Counted from the stretch's first letter, positions 9,554-18,853 are shown. The stretch: 64,000 nt of DNA from an uncultured Ruminococcus sp. (GCA_900545345.1 UQYQ01000008.1:1-64000), one strand, 5' to 3'. Notes: a model not told the origin generated them from the letters alone. Translations and numbers: made by a program.

Positions 9554-9757
9554 ATGAAAAAGTTTATAGCACAGAATAAATTTACTTTTACAGCTATTGT
9601 GTTTGATGTTCTTACTATTATTGCAGTGCTGCTGTATTTTCTGTTTGATATAAATGAATGGATAGCTATTGCTTTAGGCGTATTGGCCATCGTACTTAAT
9701 GTTTTAGTGAAAAGAAATCAAAAAAAGAAGCTCAATAGTAAAAGTATAAATGAATAA
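9554..9757 (+). CDS. Small two-helix membrane protein
   Basis: A 67-residue protein with two hydrophobic helices (about 11-31 and 34-52) and a basic C-terminal tail (KRNQKKKLNSK). I do not recognise a family. The start follows GGGG with an 8-base gap. The ArgR-like boxes of argG overlap its stop codon, so its 3' end lies in the argG control region. It may be a small stress or leader membrane protein. Confidence 0.5.
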   Translation: MKKFIAQNKFTFTAIVFDVLTIIAVLLYFLFDINEWIAIALGVLAIVLNVLVKRNQKKKLNSKSINE

Positions 9758-9795
9758 TTATACATAATATGCATGAATATATGCATAAAATATTC
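9750..9795 (+). promoter_or_regulatory. ArgR/AhrC-like operator upstream of the arginine cluster
   Basis: Two adjacent palindromic boxes match the ARG-box pattern TGAATAnnnATnCAT: TGAATAATTATACAT (9751-9765) and ATATGCATGAATATATGCAT (9768-9787), followed by AATATTCA. Operators of this form are bound by ArgR/AhrC with arginine as corepressor. The argR gene itself is not in the window. Confidence 0.6.
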
Positions 9796-9845
9796 AATAA
9801 ATTGATAAATATACAAAAAATAATGAAAAAACTTGCATAAAACCC

Positions 9846-9873
9846 TTGACATCATAGGACTTTAGTGTATAAT
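9846..9873 (+). promoter_or_regulatory. Promoter of the arginine cluster
   Basis: TTGACA (9846-9851), 16 bases, TATAAT (9868-9873). Both hexamers are perfect consensus. Confidence 0.85.
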
Positions 9874-9918
9874 TAACACTAACATATAAATTTTTAAAAT
9901 TTTTTGGAGGAAATAAAA

Positions 9919-11148
9919 ATGGCAAAAGAGATTAAAAAAGTAGTTTTAGCGTATTCAGGCGGGCTTGATACATCAATTATTATTCCTTGGCTTAAAGAGA
10001 ATTATAACAACTGTGAGGTTATCGCAGTATCAGGTGATGTAGGACAGGGAACAGAGCTTGACGGTCTTGAAGAAAAGGCTATAAAGACAGGCGCTTCAAA
10101 GCTTTATATCGAAGACTTAAACGATGAATTTGTTGAGGATTATGTTTTCCCTACAGTTCAGGCAGGTGCTGTTTATGAAAACAGATATTTATTAGGCACA
10201 TCATTTGCAAGACCTATTATTGCAAAGAGAATTGCGGAAATTGCAATTGCAGAGGGTGCTGACGCTATCTGTCACGGCTGTACTGGCAAGGGTAACGACC
10301 AGGTTAGATTTGAGCTTGCTATTAAGGCATATGCTCCTGATATGGAGATTATTGCACCTTGGAGAATTTGGGATTTGAAGTCCCGTGAGCAGGAAATCGA
10401 ATATGCAGAGGCACACAACATTCCTCTTAAAATAAACAGAGAAACAAACTATTCTAAGGATAAAAACCTGTGGCATCTATCACATGAGGGTCTTGACCTT
10501 GAGGACCCTGCTAACGAGCCTCAGTATGAAAAGGAAGGCTTCTTAGAAATGGGAGTTTCACCGATTCAGGCACCTGACAAGCCTACATATGTAACAATTC
10601 ATTTTGAAAAGGGTATTCCTACAGCTATTGACGGCAAGGAAATGAAGGGTGTTGACATCGTTAAGACTTTAAACAAGCTTGGCGGTGAAAACGGTATCGG
10701 TCTTGCTGACTTGGTTGAAAACCGTTTGGTAGGTATGAAGTCAAGAGGTGTTTATGAAACTCCGGGCGGAACAATTTTATACCACGCTCATGATGTTTTA
10801 GAAACTATCACAATAGACAAAGAAACTGCAAGAATGAAGCAGTATATCGGAATTAAATTTGCTGACATTGTTTATAACGGACAATGGTACACACCGCTTC
10901 GTGAAGCACTTTCGGCTTTTGTTACCGAAACACAAAAGACAGTTACAGGTGATGTTAAGCTGAAGCTTTATAAAGGAAATATCATTAATGCAGGTGTTAC
11001 ATCTCCGTATACTCTCTATGATGAAGAGGTTGCAACCTTTGACGAGGACAATGTTTATAATCAGGCAGACAGTGCAGGATTTATTAATTTGTTCGGACTT
11101 CCTATTAAGGTTAAGGCTAAATTAGACGCTAAAAGAAACGATAAGTAA
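9919..11148 (+). CDS. argG: Argininosuccinate synthase
   Basis: It joins citrulline and aspartate with ATP to give argininosuccinate, the seventh step of arginine synthesis. The 409-residue protein has the N-type ATP pyrophosphatase loop [10 protein letters not shown] (about 10-19), the ATP-binding segment [15 protein letters not shown], and the citrulline contact region [15 protein letters not shown]. The longest frame begins at a TTG at 9904, but the GGAGG there (9906-9910) is the SD, so the ATG at 9919 is the start. It opens the arg cluster, directly behind a consensus promoter and ArgR-like boxes. Confidence 0.96.
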   Translation: MAKEIKKVVLAYSGGLDTSIIIPWLKENYNNCEVIAVSGDVGQGTELDGLEEKAIKTGASKLYIEDLNDEFVEDYVFPTVQAGAVYENRYLLGTSFARPIIAKRIAEIAIAEGADAICHGCTGKGNDQVRFELAIKAYAPDMEIIAPWRIWDLKSREQEIEYAEAHNIPLKINRETNYSKDKNLWHLSHEGLDLEDPANEPQYEKEGFLEMGVSPIQAPDKPTYVTIHFEKGIPTAIDGKEMKGVDIVKTLNKLGGENGIGLADLVENRLVGMKSRGVYETPGGTILYHAHDVLETITIDKETARMKQYIGIKFADIVYNGQWYTPLREALSAFVTETQKTVTGDVKLKLYKGNIINAGVTSPYTLYDEEVATFDEDNVYNQADSAGFINLFGLPIKVKAKLDAKRNDK

Positions 11149-11169
11149 ATACAATTAATTATAAGCTAT

Positions 11170-11200
11170 CAGGGCAGCATTTTTATGTCTGCCCTTATAG
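11170..11200 (+). terminator. Weak hairpin after argG
   Basis: AGGGCAG (11171-11177) pairs with CTGCCCT (11189-11195). The following tract TATAGACTTTTT is a poor T-run, so partial termination or mRNA processing is more likely than a full stop. Confidence 0.4.
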
Positions 11201-11218
11201 ACTTTTTAAGGAGTGTTT

Positions 11219-11728
11219 ATGAATATAGAACTTGTTGCAAAGGATTGCTGTTTTACAAGCGGTAATAATTGGTTTAGATATCGCACAGGAGCAATTATCA
11301 TAGAAGATAACGAAATTCTTTTTGCAGGAAGCAAAAGCTTCGATTACTTATATACCGTAGGCGGCGGTATTCACATAGGAGAAAAAGCACAAGATTGCGT
11401 AAGGCGTGAGGTGCTTGAAGAAACTGGTGTTATGTATGAAATAGACCGTCTGGCAGTTGTTTGCGAAAACTTTTTCAAAGGTCATGGCGGAAATCTCGAA
11501 GGGCTTGACTGCCATTGTCTTGAGTTCTATTTTCTTATGAAAAGTAAAGGTAACAAGGAATTAAAAAGCGTATCATATAATTCGTATGATGAGCGTGAGG
11601 AAATGCATTGGATTCCAATTAATGAGATTGGAAAATATAATATAAAGCCGTCATTTTTGAAAGATAGGATAAATGAAATTATTAATAGCAGCAGTGTTCT
11701 TCATATAGTTACGGAAGTTGACAGATAA
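11219..11728 (+). CDS. NUDIX hydrolase
   Basis: A 169-residue protein with the complete NUDIX box at about residues 45-67: GGIHIGEKAQDCVRREVLEE followed by TGV, matching GX5EX7REUXEEXGU. It hydrolyses a nucleoside diphosphate linked to another group; the substrate cannot be told from sequence. The ATG at 11219 is preferred over the in-frame GTG at 11213, because the SD AAGGAG ends just before that point. It sits between argG and argH in the same direction, so it is a passenger of the arginine cluster, without a known role in the pathway. Confidence 0.88.
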   Translation: MNIELVAKDCCFTSGNNWFRYRTGAIIIEDNEILFAGSKSFDYLYTVGGGIHIGEKAQDCVRREVLEETGVMYEIDRLAVVCENFFKGHGGNLEGLDCHCLEFYFLMKSKGNKELKSVSYNSYDEREEMHWIPINEIGKYNIKPSFLKDRINEIINSSSVLHIVTEVDR

Positions 11729-11785
11729 AACTAAGTTTATTTAGTGACAAAATTCAAAAGAATTATACATAAAGGAGAGATTATT

Positions 11786-13162
11786 ATGCCAATGTGGGCA
11801 GGACGTTTTTCAAAGGATATTGACGAGAGAGTGAACGATTTTAATTCGTCAATAAAGTTTGATGCGAGAATGTACAGACATGATATAAAGGGCTCAATAG
11901 CTCATGCGACAATGCTGGGTGAGTGCGGAATAATCGAAATGAGCGAAAGCAAGGTTATTATTGACGGGCTTAAAAGCATTTTAGCTGATATTGATAACGG
12001 TGTTTTGGAGTTTGACCCTAACGCTGAAGACATTCATATGTTCATTGAAGCGGAGCTTACAAAGAGGGTTGGCGACGCAGGCAAAAGGCTTCATACAGCT
12101 CGTTCAAGAAACGATCAGGTTGCACTTGACATAAGAATGTATCTTTTAGATGAGGTTAAGGAAATAAGAGAAATAACAGTTAAGCTTATCCGAGTTATAA
12201 CGGGTATTGCAAAGGATAACTTAAATACCGTTATGCCGGGCTATACACATCTTCAAAGAGCTCAGCCTATAACCTTCGGACATCACCTGATGGCGTATGC
12301 TAATATGCTTCTTCGTGATATATGCAGGCTTGACGATACATATAAGCGTATGAATCAAATGCCGCTCGGCTGCGGAGCCTTGGCCGGAACAACATATAAC
12401 ACAGACCGTCAGATGGTATGCGATTTGCTGGGCTTTGATGAGATAACCCAAAACTCACTTGACGGCGTTTCGGACAGGGATTTCTGTATTGAGCTTGCAA
12501 GTACGATATCAATACTTATGATGCACCTGTCACGCTTTTCCGAAGAGATAATTATGTGGTGCTCGTGGGAGTTTAAGTTTGCGGAGCTTGACGACGCGTA
12601 TGCTACAGGTTCAAGCATAATGCCTCAGAAGAAAAACCCTGATGTTACCGAGCTTATAAGAGGAAAGACAGCTCGTGTTTACGGCGATTTGAATACACTT
12701 CTTTCAATGATGAAAAATCTGCCTTTGGCTTATAACAAGGATATGCAGGAGGACAAAGAAGCAATATTTGACGCAGTAGATACAGTAAAGCTTTGTATAA
12801 ATACATTCATTCCGATGCTTGAAACTATGACAGTTTTAAAGGATAACATGAGAAATGCAGCAGCTAAGGGATTTATCAATGCTACTGACTGTGCTGATTA
12901 CCTTGTTAAAAAGGGTATGCCTTTCAGAGATGCATATAAAATTACGGGAACCCTTGTTGCAAGATGTATAGAGCTTGGCGTTACACTTGAAACTTTGCCA
13001 ATGGAAGAGTACAAAAAACTAAGTGATACATTTGGCGAAGATGTTTATGACGCAATTTCACTTGATACTTGTGTAAATGAGAGAAAGTCACATGGAGGTC
13101 CTGCACCTGAAAGTGTTAAGGCTCAGATAGAATATGTGTTAAGTAAAATTAATGAAAACTAA
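11786..13162 (+). CDS. argH: Argininosuccinate lyase
   Basis: It splits argininosuccinate to arginine and fumarate, the last step of arginine synthesis. It has 458 residues, the standard length. It shows the three conserved regions of the fumarase/aspartase superfamily, including HTARSRNDQVALD (about 110-122) and the signature GSSIMPQKKNPD, which holds the mobile catalytic Ser. The in-frame GTG at 11744 has no SD, whereas AAAGGAGA ends 7 bases before the ATG at 11786. The 11-mer AATTATACATA, shared with the argG operator, lies at 11761-11771, right at the SD. Confidence 0.96.
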   Translation: MPMWAGRFSKDIDERVNDFNSSIKFDARMYRHDIKGSIAHATMLGECGIIEMSESKVIIDGLKSILADIDNGVLEFDPNAEDIHMFIEAELTKRVGDAGKRLHTARSRNDQVALDIRMYLLDEVKEIREITVKLIRVITGIAKDNLNTVMPGYTHLQRAQPITFGHHLMAYANMLLRDICRLDDTYKRMNQMPLGCGALAGTTYNTDRQMVCDLLGFDEITQNSLDGVSDRDFCIELASTISILMMHLSRFSEEIIMWCSWEFKFAELDDAYATGSSIMPQKKNPDVTELIRGKTARVYGDLNTLLSMMKNLPLAYNKDMQEDKEAIFDAVDTVKLCINTFIPMLETMTVLKDNMRNAAAKGFINATDCADYLVKKGMPFRDAYKITGTLVARCIELGVTLETLPMEEYKKLSDTFGEDVYDAISLDTCVNERKSHGGPAPESVKAQIEYVLSKINEN

Positions 13163-13180
13163 CTTTAGGTTGTGAAAAAC

Positions 13181-14134
13181 ATGAAAACTAAAATATTTAT
13201 AGACGGAAAAGAAGGAACAACAGGTCTTAAAATTTTCGAGCGCTTTAAAAACCGTGACGACTTGGAAATTTTACTTATAGATGAAGACAAGCGAAAGGAC
13301 TTAGATGAGCGTGCAAAGATGATAAATTCATCTGATATAACTTTTCTTTGTCTGCCTGATGCAGCTTCAAGAGAAGCCGTGTCACTTATTGATAAGAATA
13401 ATAACCACACCAGAATAATTGACGCTTCTACTGCTCACAGAACAAATCCTGACTGGGCATATGGCTTCCCTGAGTTGTCTGATGAACACAGAGAAAAGAT
13501 AAAAACTTCAAATAGAGTAGCAGTTCCGGGATGTTATGCAAGCGGATTTGTATCACTTGTTTATCCTCTTATCAGTGCAGGCATAATCCCTAAGGATTAT
13601 CCTGTCTCGGCACACGCAGTGTCGGGTTATTCAGGAGGCGGCAAGAAAATGATTGCTGTCATTGAGGGTGAGGATAAGCCTTCTGAATGCTATTCGCCAA
13701 GACAATATGCTCTTTCTCAGCATCATAAACATTTGCCTGAAATGCAGAAAATCTGCGGACTTAGATTTCCGCCTATGTTCAATCCTATAGTTGACGATTA
13801 TTTTGCGGGTATGGTAGTGTCTGTTCCGATTCAGACAAGAACGCTTCCGAACAAACCGACTATGAACGATATATATAATGTGTTCAAAAAGCATTACGAA
13901 GGTCAGCACTTTGTGAAAGTTATGGAAGCAGGCGGTGAAGAAACCCTGCCTGACGGATTTTTAGCGGCAAACACACTTGCAGGTACTAACAATATGCAGA
14001 TTTTTGTTTTGGGAAATGATGAGCAGGTTTTATTATGTTCACGCCTTGACAACTTGGGAAAAGGAGCTTCGGGTGCGGCAGTTCAGTGTATGAATATAAT
14101 GCTGGGCATTGATGAAAGAACAGGACTTGAATAA
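13181..14134 (+). CDS. argC: N-acetyl-gamma-glutamyl-phosphate reductase, short (type 2) form
   Basis: It reduces N-acetylglutamyl phosphate to the semialdehyde with NADPH, the third step of arginine synthesis. The 317-residue length, the compact N-terminus IFIDGKEGTTGL, and the active-site Cys in VAVPGCYASGF mark the type 2 ArgC rather than the usual 340-350 residue type 1. VSGYSGGGKKMI is the conserved segment after the catalytic Cys. The ATG at 13181 is chosen because a GTG at 13172 is too close to the weak SD AGGT. It starts 18 bases after argH. Confidence 0.93.
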   Translation: MKTKIFIDGKEGTTGLKIFERFKNRDDLEILLIDEDKRKDLDERAKMINSSDITFLCLPDAASREAVSLIDKNNNHTRIIDASTAHRTNPDWAYGFPELSDEHREKIKTSNRVAVPGCYASGFVSLVYPLISAGIIPKDYPVSAHAVSGYSGGGKKMIAVIEGEDKPSECYSPRQYALSQHHKHLPEMQKICGLRFPPMFNPIVDDYFAGMVVSVPIQTRTLPNKPTMNDIYNVFKKHYEGQHFVKVMEAGGEETLPDGFLAANTLAGTNNMQIFVLGNDEQVLLCSRLDNLGKGASGAAVQCMNIMLGIDERTGLE

Positions 14135-14147
14135 GGAAAGTGAAAAT

Positions 14148-14552
14148 ATGAACATTATTTATAAAGATATACATGATTTTAAAAGTAAAGATTTAAAAGA
14201 TTTATTTTTGTCAGTAGACTGGTCATCCGGAAATTATCCGGATAAGCTGGTTTTATCAATGAAAAATTATGAAACTGTATATTCAGCATGGGATAATGAT
14301 AAACTTGTAGGACTTATTTCCGTTATGGACGACGGTATAATGACAGCTTATATTCACTATCTGCTTGTCAATCCTGACTATCAGCGTTTCGGCATAGGAA
14401 GAAAGCTGATAGATATGACTAAAGAAAAATATAAAGATTATTTAAAAATAGTCCTAATTGCTTATGACAGTGCTTTAGGATTTTATAATTCATGCGGTTT
14501 TGAAATAAGTGAAGATGCAACGCCGATGGATTTATCATCAATGGCGGACTGA
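14148..14552 (+). CDS. GNAT family N-acetyltransferase
   Basis: A 134-residue acetyltransferase with the acetyl-CoA motif A: IHYLLVNPDYQRFGIGRKLID (the R/Q-x-x-G-x-G/A loop reads QRFGIG), followed by the ALGFYNSCGFE motif B segment. It starts 13 bases after argC with SD AAGGAAAG. A role as N-acetylglutamate synthase is possible by position. However, the cluster already has the bifunctional ArgJ, and the sequence is that of a generic small GNAT, so the substrate is left open. Confidence 0.8.
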   Translation: MNIIYKDIHDFKSKDLKDLFLSVDWSSGNYPDKLVLSMKNYETVYSAWDNDKLVGLISVMDDGIMTAYIHYLLVNPDYQRFGIGRKLIDMTKEKYKDYLKIVLIAYDSALGFYNSCGFEISEDATPMDLSSMAD

Positions 14553-14565
14553 TTGTTAAAAAATA

Positions 14566-14686
14566 AGGTGGTAACGTGAAAAATACTTTTTCACGCACGT
14601 TTTTGAGCCTTCGCCGAAAAAAAGGTATTGCGGCAATTCCATCGACGAAACCGACTCAAATTCCGTAGGAAGGCATGGTGATTAAT
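14566..14686 (+). repeat. Structured intergenic repeat, copy A
   Basis: About 120 bases closely matching copy B at about 16633-16772. It has a CGTGAAAAA/TTTTTCACG hairpin, then an outer stem TTTGAG/CTCAAA enclosing a GCCG/CGGC hairpin, and ends in GTAGGAAGGCATGGTGATTAA next to a start codon. Stem positions differ between copies but keep pairing, as expected of structured RNA or a palindromic mobile unit. Confidence 0.7.
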
Positions 14687-15337
14687 ATGGCAAGATGGCT
14701 TATACATTTAAGGATAACAGACGAACTTCTGAAAGTTTTGAATATCAGCAATGAGGAAAAGTTCGTTGTCGGCAGTATTGCACCCGACTGCGGGGTTCCG
14801 CTTCCCGAGGGGAACTATAATCCTCCGACAAGAATCACTCATTGGGGCGGAGAGAATCACAAAGCAAACATAGATTATATCGGGTTTTACAAAGATTATG
14901 TGAAATACGGAAGCCCGGAAAAAAGAGATTTTTATTTAGGATATTTTACTCATTTAATTACCGATTATTTCTGGAGTCATAAAGTAGTCAGACCGCTTAA
15001 AGCAAGGCTTGGAATCGAAAGCTTTTCAAAAAATCCCGAGCTGACTAAAAAGATTAAGGACAACTGGGCTGAGCTTGAAATGAGATTTCTTTGTTCAAAA
15101 GGCAGACCAAAGGCTTTGGATATTTTAAAGAGAGTTGACAAATTCCCGAATATCTATTTCGATTTCTACGGTACTGATACAATAGAGCAAAAAGCAAAGT
15201 TTATAGCGTCTTTCTATGACGAACCTTATCATGTAACCGATGATTTAAGCTATATGAGTGATGACGGGCTTGAGGAGTTTATAGACTTTACAGTAAGAAA
15301 GATCAGAGAAATCATAGAAGAGATGAAAAAATGTTGA
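14687..15337 (+). CDS. Zinc-dependent phospholipase C-like protein
   Basis: A 216-residue protein resembling the zinc-dependent phospholipase C/S1-P1 nuclease-like family found as small cytosolic proteins in Clostridia. The N-terminal WLIHLRI, SIAPDCGVP, the THWGG and HKANIDYIGFYKDYV segments and GYFTHLITDYFWSH supply the His and Asp residues expected to bind zinc. No signal peptide is seen, so a secreted toxin is unlikely. The start at 14687 (GGTGATTAATATG) is preferred over 14675, which is only one base from its SD. It is a passenger in the arginine cluster. Confidence 0.7.
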   Translation: MARWLIHLRITDELLKVLNISNEEKFVVGSIAPDCGVPLPEGNYNPPTRITHWGGENHKANIDYIGFYKDYVKYGSPEKRDFYLGYFTHLITDYFWSHKVVRPLKARLGIESFSKNPELTKKIKDNWAELEMRFLCSKGRPKALDILKRVDKFPNIYFDFYGTDTIEQKAKFIASFYDEPYHVTDDLSYMSDDGLEEFIDFTVRKIREIIEEMKKC

Positions 15338-15392
15338 TGCACAGGTTGAGCTTGTTATAAGAAAAGACTTTAAGAGATAAAGGAGATATACA

Positions 15393-16631
15393 ATGAAACT
15401 AAAAGGTAATGATAAATTTACCCGGGGCGGAGTTTGTGCCGCTAAGGGTTTTAAAGCAAACGGTATAAACTGCGGTCTTAATTCCGATAAAAATAAAAAT
15501 GATTTAGCGCTTATCGTATCTGATGAGATTTGCAATACTGCCTGTGTTTATACGCAGAACAAGGTTAAGGGTGCGCCTATTTTGGTTACAAAATCTAATT
15601 TGGCTAAGTCAAACGGCAAGTCAAGAGCAGTAATTGCAAATTCTAAAAATGCAAACACCTGCAATGCTGACGGCGTGGAAAAGGCAATGAAAATGTGTGA
15701 GCTGACAGCTGATGTTCTCGGTATAAATGCAGACGAGGTGATAGTTGCTTCAACAGGTGTTATCGGTCAGGTTTTGCCGATTGAGCCTATTGAAGCAGGT
15801 ATAAATCCGCTTGTGAACGGTCTTTCATATGATGGAAATGATAAGGCGGCAAATGCAATTATGACAACAGATACGGTTGACAAGCAGGTGGCTGTCGAGT
15901 TTGAAATAGGCGGAAAGGTTTGTACTCTCGGCGGAATGGCTAAGGGAAGCGGAATGATACACCCTAACATGGCTACAACGCTAAACTTCATTACAACTGA
16001 TGTAAGTATATCGGTTGATATGCTTCAAAAGGTGCTTAGTGAGGTCGTTGAGAGTACATACAACTGTCTTTCGGTTGACGGAGATACTTCAACTAATGAT
16101 ATGGTATCTGTTATGGCAAACGGACTTGCAGGAAATGATGAGATAACAAGTGAGGGTGCAGATTTCGATATCTTCAAAAATGCACTTTTCGCTGTTATGA
16201 TGAATATGACAAGAATGTTAGCAGCGGACGGTGAGGGTGCTTCTAAGCTTTTAGAGTGCAATGTTATAGGTGCTAAGGATTTTGAAACAGCAAGGACTGT
16301 TGCGAAAAGTGTAATATGCTCACCGCTGTTTAAGTGTGCAATGTTCGGTTCTGACGCTAACTGGGGAAGAATTCTTTGTGCAATAGGTTATGCAGACGCT
16401 GAGTTTGATATAAATAAGGTTTCGGTCAGTCTTAAATCTTCAAAGGGTGAAATTTTAGTTTGTGAAAACGGAGCAGGAGTAGAATTTTCAGAAGAAAAAG
16501 CTAAAGAAATTTTGCTTGAGGACGAAATTATTATTGATATAAGCTTAGGAGACGGAAGCAAAAAAGCAACAGCTTGGGGCTGTGATTTGACCTATGATTA
16601 TGTTAAAATAAACGGAGATTACAGAAGTTAG
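15393..16631 (+). CDS. argJ: Bifunctional glutamate N-acetyltransferase / ornithine acetyltransferase
   Basis: It transfers the acetyl group from N-acetylornithine to glutamate, recycling it, and in many species can also use acetyl-CoA. At 412 residues it is full length. The self-cleavage site is visible as KGSGMIHPNMATTL near residues 187-200, where the Thr after Ala becomes the N-terminal nucleophile of the beta chain. LSVDGDTSTND and the C-terminal GSDANWGRI are further ArgJ signatures. The SD AAAGGAGA is 8 bases before the ATG. Its presence explains why no argE or argA is needed nearby. Confidence 0.96.
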   Translation: MKLKGNDKFTRGGVCAAKGFKANGINCGLNSDKNKNDLALIVSDEICNTACVYTQNKVKGAPILVTKSNLAKSNGKSRAVIANSKNANTCNADGVEKAMKMCELTADVLGINADEVIVASTGVIGQVLPIEPIEAGINPLVNGLSYDGNDKAANAIMTTDTVDKQVAVEFEIGGKVCTLGGMAKGSGMIHPNMATTLNFITTDVSISVDMLQKVLSEVVESTYNCLSVDGDTSTNDMVSVMANGLAGNDEITSEGADFDIFKNALFAVMMNMTRMLAADGEGASKLLECNVIGAKDFETARTVAKSVICSPLFKCAMFGSDANWGRILCAIGYADAEFDINKVSVSLKSSKGEILVCENGAGVEFSEEKAKEILLEDEIIIDISLGDGSKKATAWGCDLTYDYVKINGDYRS

Positions 16632-16632
16632 G

Positions 16633-16772
16633 AGATATGGCGTGAAAAATATTTTTTCACGCACATTTTTGAGTCTTTGCCGCAAAAAGGTATTGCGGTA
16701 ATTCCGTTGCCGGGACCGACTTAAATTTCGTAGGAAGGAGAGCCTTTGCAAAGCAAAGGCATGGTGATTAAA
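16633..16772 (+). repeat. Structured intergenic repeat, copy B
   Basis: This is the second copy of the element at 14566-14686. It has an extra 21-base insert just before its end, containing the hairpin GCCTTTG-CAAAG-CAAAGGC between the SD-like AGGAAGGAG and the argB start. The outer stem TTTGAGTC/GACTTAAA and inner CCGC/GCGG stem are kept by compensating changes relative to copy A. Confidence 0.7.
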
Positions 16773-17633
16773 ATGGAACAGATTTCAAATTATACCCGCA
16801 CTAAAGTTTTGATGGATGCTCTGCCTTATTTGCAGAAGTATAATGATAAAATTGTTGTAGTTAAATACGGCGGAAACGCTATGACAAATGAAGTTTTGAA
16901 AGAAGCTGTTATGAGCGATATTGTTTTGCTCGGAGCGGTAGGCATCAAGGTTGTTCTTGTTCACGGCGGAGGACCTGAGATAAATTCTATGCTTGACCGT
17001 GTGGGGATTGAGTCGAAGTTTATAAATGGGCTTCGTTATACTGATGCTGAAACAATGGAAGTAGTTCAGATGGTACTGGCCGGCAAGCTCAACAAGCAGC
17101 TTGTTCAGAATATTCAGACTCATGGCGGAAAAGCATTAGGACTTTGCGGAATTGACGGTGAAATGATAGTAGCTGAAAAGCTTGACGGTGAAGCTGATTT
17201 AGGATTTGTGGGTGAAATAAAAAGAGTTTCCACACGACCGATTATAGACGCACTCAACAGCGGATTCGTACCTGTTATTTCAACTGTTGCGACCAGTGAA
17301 AACGGCGATACATATAACATAAATGCAGATACGGCAGCAGCCAGAATCGCAAGCTGTTTAAGAGCCGAAAATCTTATTCTTATGACCGATATAGCAGGAC
17401 TTTTAGAGGATAAAAACGATGAAAGTACGCTTATTCCTCAGGTTAATGTTTCTGAGGTGCCGTATCTTAAAAAGAAAGGTATTATAAGCGGAGGAATGAT
17501 TCCAAAAATCGACTGCTGTGTTGAAGCAGTAAGACGAGGGGTTAAAAAGACTTCGATAATTGACGGAAGAGTTCCGCACTCAATATTGATAGAGCTTCTC
17601 TCAAATGAGGGCGTAGGAACTCAGTTTATGTAA
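16773..17633 (+). CDS. argB: N-acetylglutamate kinase
   Basis: It phosphorylates N-acetylglutamate, the second and usually feedback-controlled step of arginine synthesis. The 286-residue protein has the amino-acid kinase motifs VVKYGGNAM (about 29-37), VLVHGGGPEIN, the substrate site GLRYTDAETMEVV, and NINADTAAARIA. The N-terminal helix MEQISNYTRTKVLMDALPYL is of the kind found in arginine-sensitive, hexameric enzymes. I chose the ATG at 16773, which matches family N-termini and has GGTGA 7 bases before. An upstream ATG at 16761 lies within the repeat. Confidence 0.95.
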   Translation: MEQISNYTRTKVLMDALPYLQKYNDKIVVVKYGGNAMTNEVLKEAVMSDIVLLGAVGIKVVLVHGGGPEINSMLDRVGIESKFINGLRYTDAETMEVVQMVLAGKLNKQLVQNIQTHGGKALGLCGIDGEMIVAEKLDGEADLGFVGEIKRVSTRPIIDALNSGFVPVISTVATSENGDTYNINADTAAARIASCLRAENLILMTDIAGLLEDKNDESTLIPQVNVSEVPYLKKKGIISGGMIPKIDCCVEAVRRGVKKTSIIDGRVPHSILIELLSNEGVGTQFM

Positions 17634-17671
17634 AAAACATATCAGATACTGGAAAGGACAATGAAGTAAAA

Positions 17672-18847
17672 ATGTCAACTATAGAAAAATTCAACGAACA
17701 CATTATGCCTACATACGGTCGTTTTGATGTTGTTTTAGAAAAGGGTGAAAACCGCACTGCCGTTGACGAAAACGGTAAGGAATATATCGATTTCGGTTCG
17801 GGCATAGGAACAAACAGCTTAGGTTTTTGTGATAATGAATGGGCAGATGCCATTTCAAATCAGGCTCATTTAATTCAGCACACATCAAACTATTATTATA
17901 CAAAGGTTTCAGCTGATTTTGCGAGTAAGCTTACGGAGGCTGCAGGCTATTCAAAAATCTTTTTCGGCAATTCAGGTGCTGAGGCTAACGAGTGTGCAAT
18001 AAAGCTTGCCAGAAAATACAGCTTTGACAAATACGGTAAAGGCAGACACAATATAATAACACTTGTCAACAGCTTTCACGGAAGAACTCTCTGCACACTT
18101 TCAGCAACAGGGCAAGAGGTTTTTCACAACTATTTCTTCCCGTTTGCCGAGGGCTTTATAAACACACCTGCAAACGATATAGAAATGCTGATAAAAACTC
18201 TTGATGAAAATAAAGATACGGTTTGTGCAGTTATGTTTGAATGTGTTCAGGGAGAGGGCGGAGTTATTCCGCTTGACAATGATTTTGCCGGTGCTATAAT
18301 CAAAGAGTGTGAAAAGCGTGATATTTTAACGATTTGCGACGAGGTTCAAACTGGTGTCGGCAGAACAGGAAAGTTCTTAGCATGTGAGCATTATGGGATT
18401 AAACCCGATATAGTGACGCTGGCAAAAGGACTTGCAGGAGGAGTACCTATCGGCGTGTGTATGGCAAATGAAAAATGCAGTGATGTTCTTTCAAAGGGAA
18501 TGCACGGCTCAACATTCGGCGGAAACCCTATAAGCTGTGCAGGAGGAAATGTTGTTTTAAACAGAGTTCTTTCAGATGGATTTTTGGATGAGGTTTCAGA
18601 TAAGGGAGAATATCTGAAAAATAAACTTTGTGAAATAGAAGAGGTCGATGGTGTTGACGGTTTAGGATTAATGCTGGGTATAAGGCTTAAAACTAAAAAC
18701 GCAGCAGAAGTTTGTAAGGAATGTTTGGATGGCGGACTTCTTGTTTTAACAGCGAAAGAGAAGCTAAGGCTTTTACCGCCGCTTAATATCACTAAAGATG
18801 AAATCGATAAGGGACTTAGTATCCTAAAAGATATATTAGACAAATAA
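17672..18847 (+). CDS. argD: Acetylornithine aminotransferase
   Basis: It transfers an amino group from glutamate to N-acetylglutamate semialdehyde, giving N-acetylornithine, with pyridoxal phosphate. The 391-residue class III aminotransferase shows FGNSGAEANECAIKLAR (cofactor phosphate site), NSFHGRTL, CDEVQTGVGRTGK and the Schiff-base Lys in TLAKGLAGGVPIG, followed by HGSTFGGNP. It lies 38 bases after argB in the order expected for the pathway. ArgD enzymes often also act in lysine synthesis, but no lys genes are near. Confidence 0.95.
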   Translation: MSTIEKFNEHIMPTYGRFDVVLEKGENRTAVDENGKEYIDFGSGIGTNSLGFCDNEWADAISNQAHLIQHTSNYYYTKVSADFASKLTEAAGYSKIFFGNSGAEANECAIKLARKYSFDKYGKGRHNIITLVNSFHGRTLCTLSATGQEVFHNYFFPFAEGFINTPANDIEMLIKTLDENKDTVCAVMFECVQGEGGVIPLDNDFAGAIIKECEKRDILTICDEVQTGVGRTGKFLACEHYGIKPDIVTLAKGLAGGVPIGVCMANEKCSDVLSKGMHGSTFGGNPISCAGGNVVLNRVLSDGFLDEVSDKGEYLKNKLCEIEEVDGVDGLGLMLGIRLKTKNAAEVCKECLDGGLLVLTAKEKLRLLPPLNITKDEIDKGLSILKDILDK

Positions 18848-18853
18848 AAAAGA

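Noticed and set aside
14687..15337. Secreted phospholipase C toxin
   Set aside because: There is no signal peptide, and the location in a biosynthetic operon fits a cytosolic protein.
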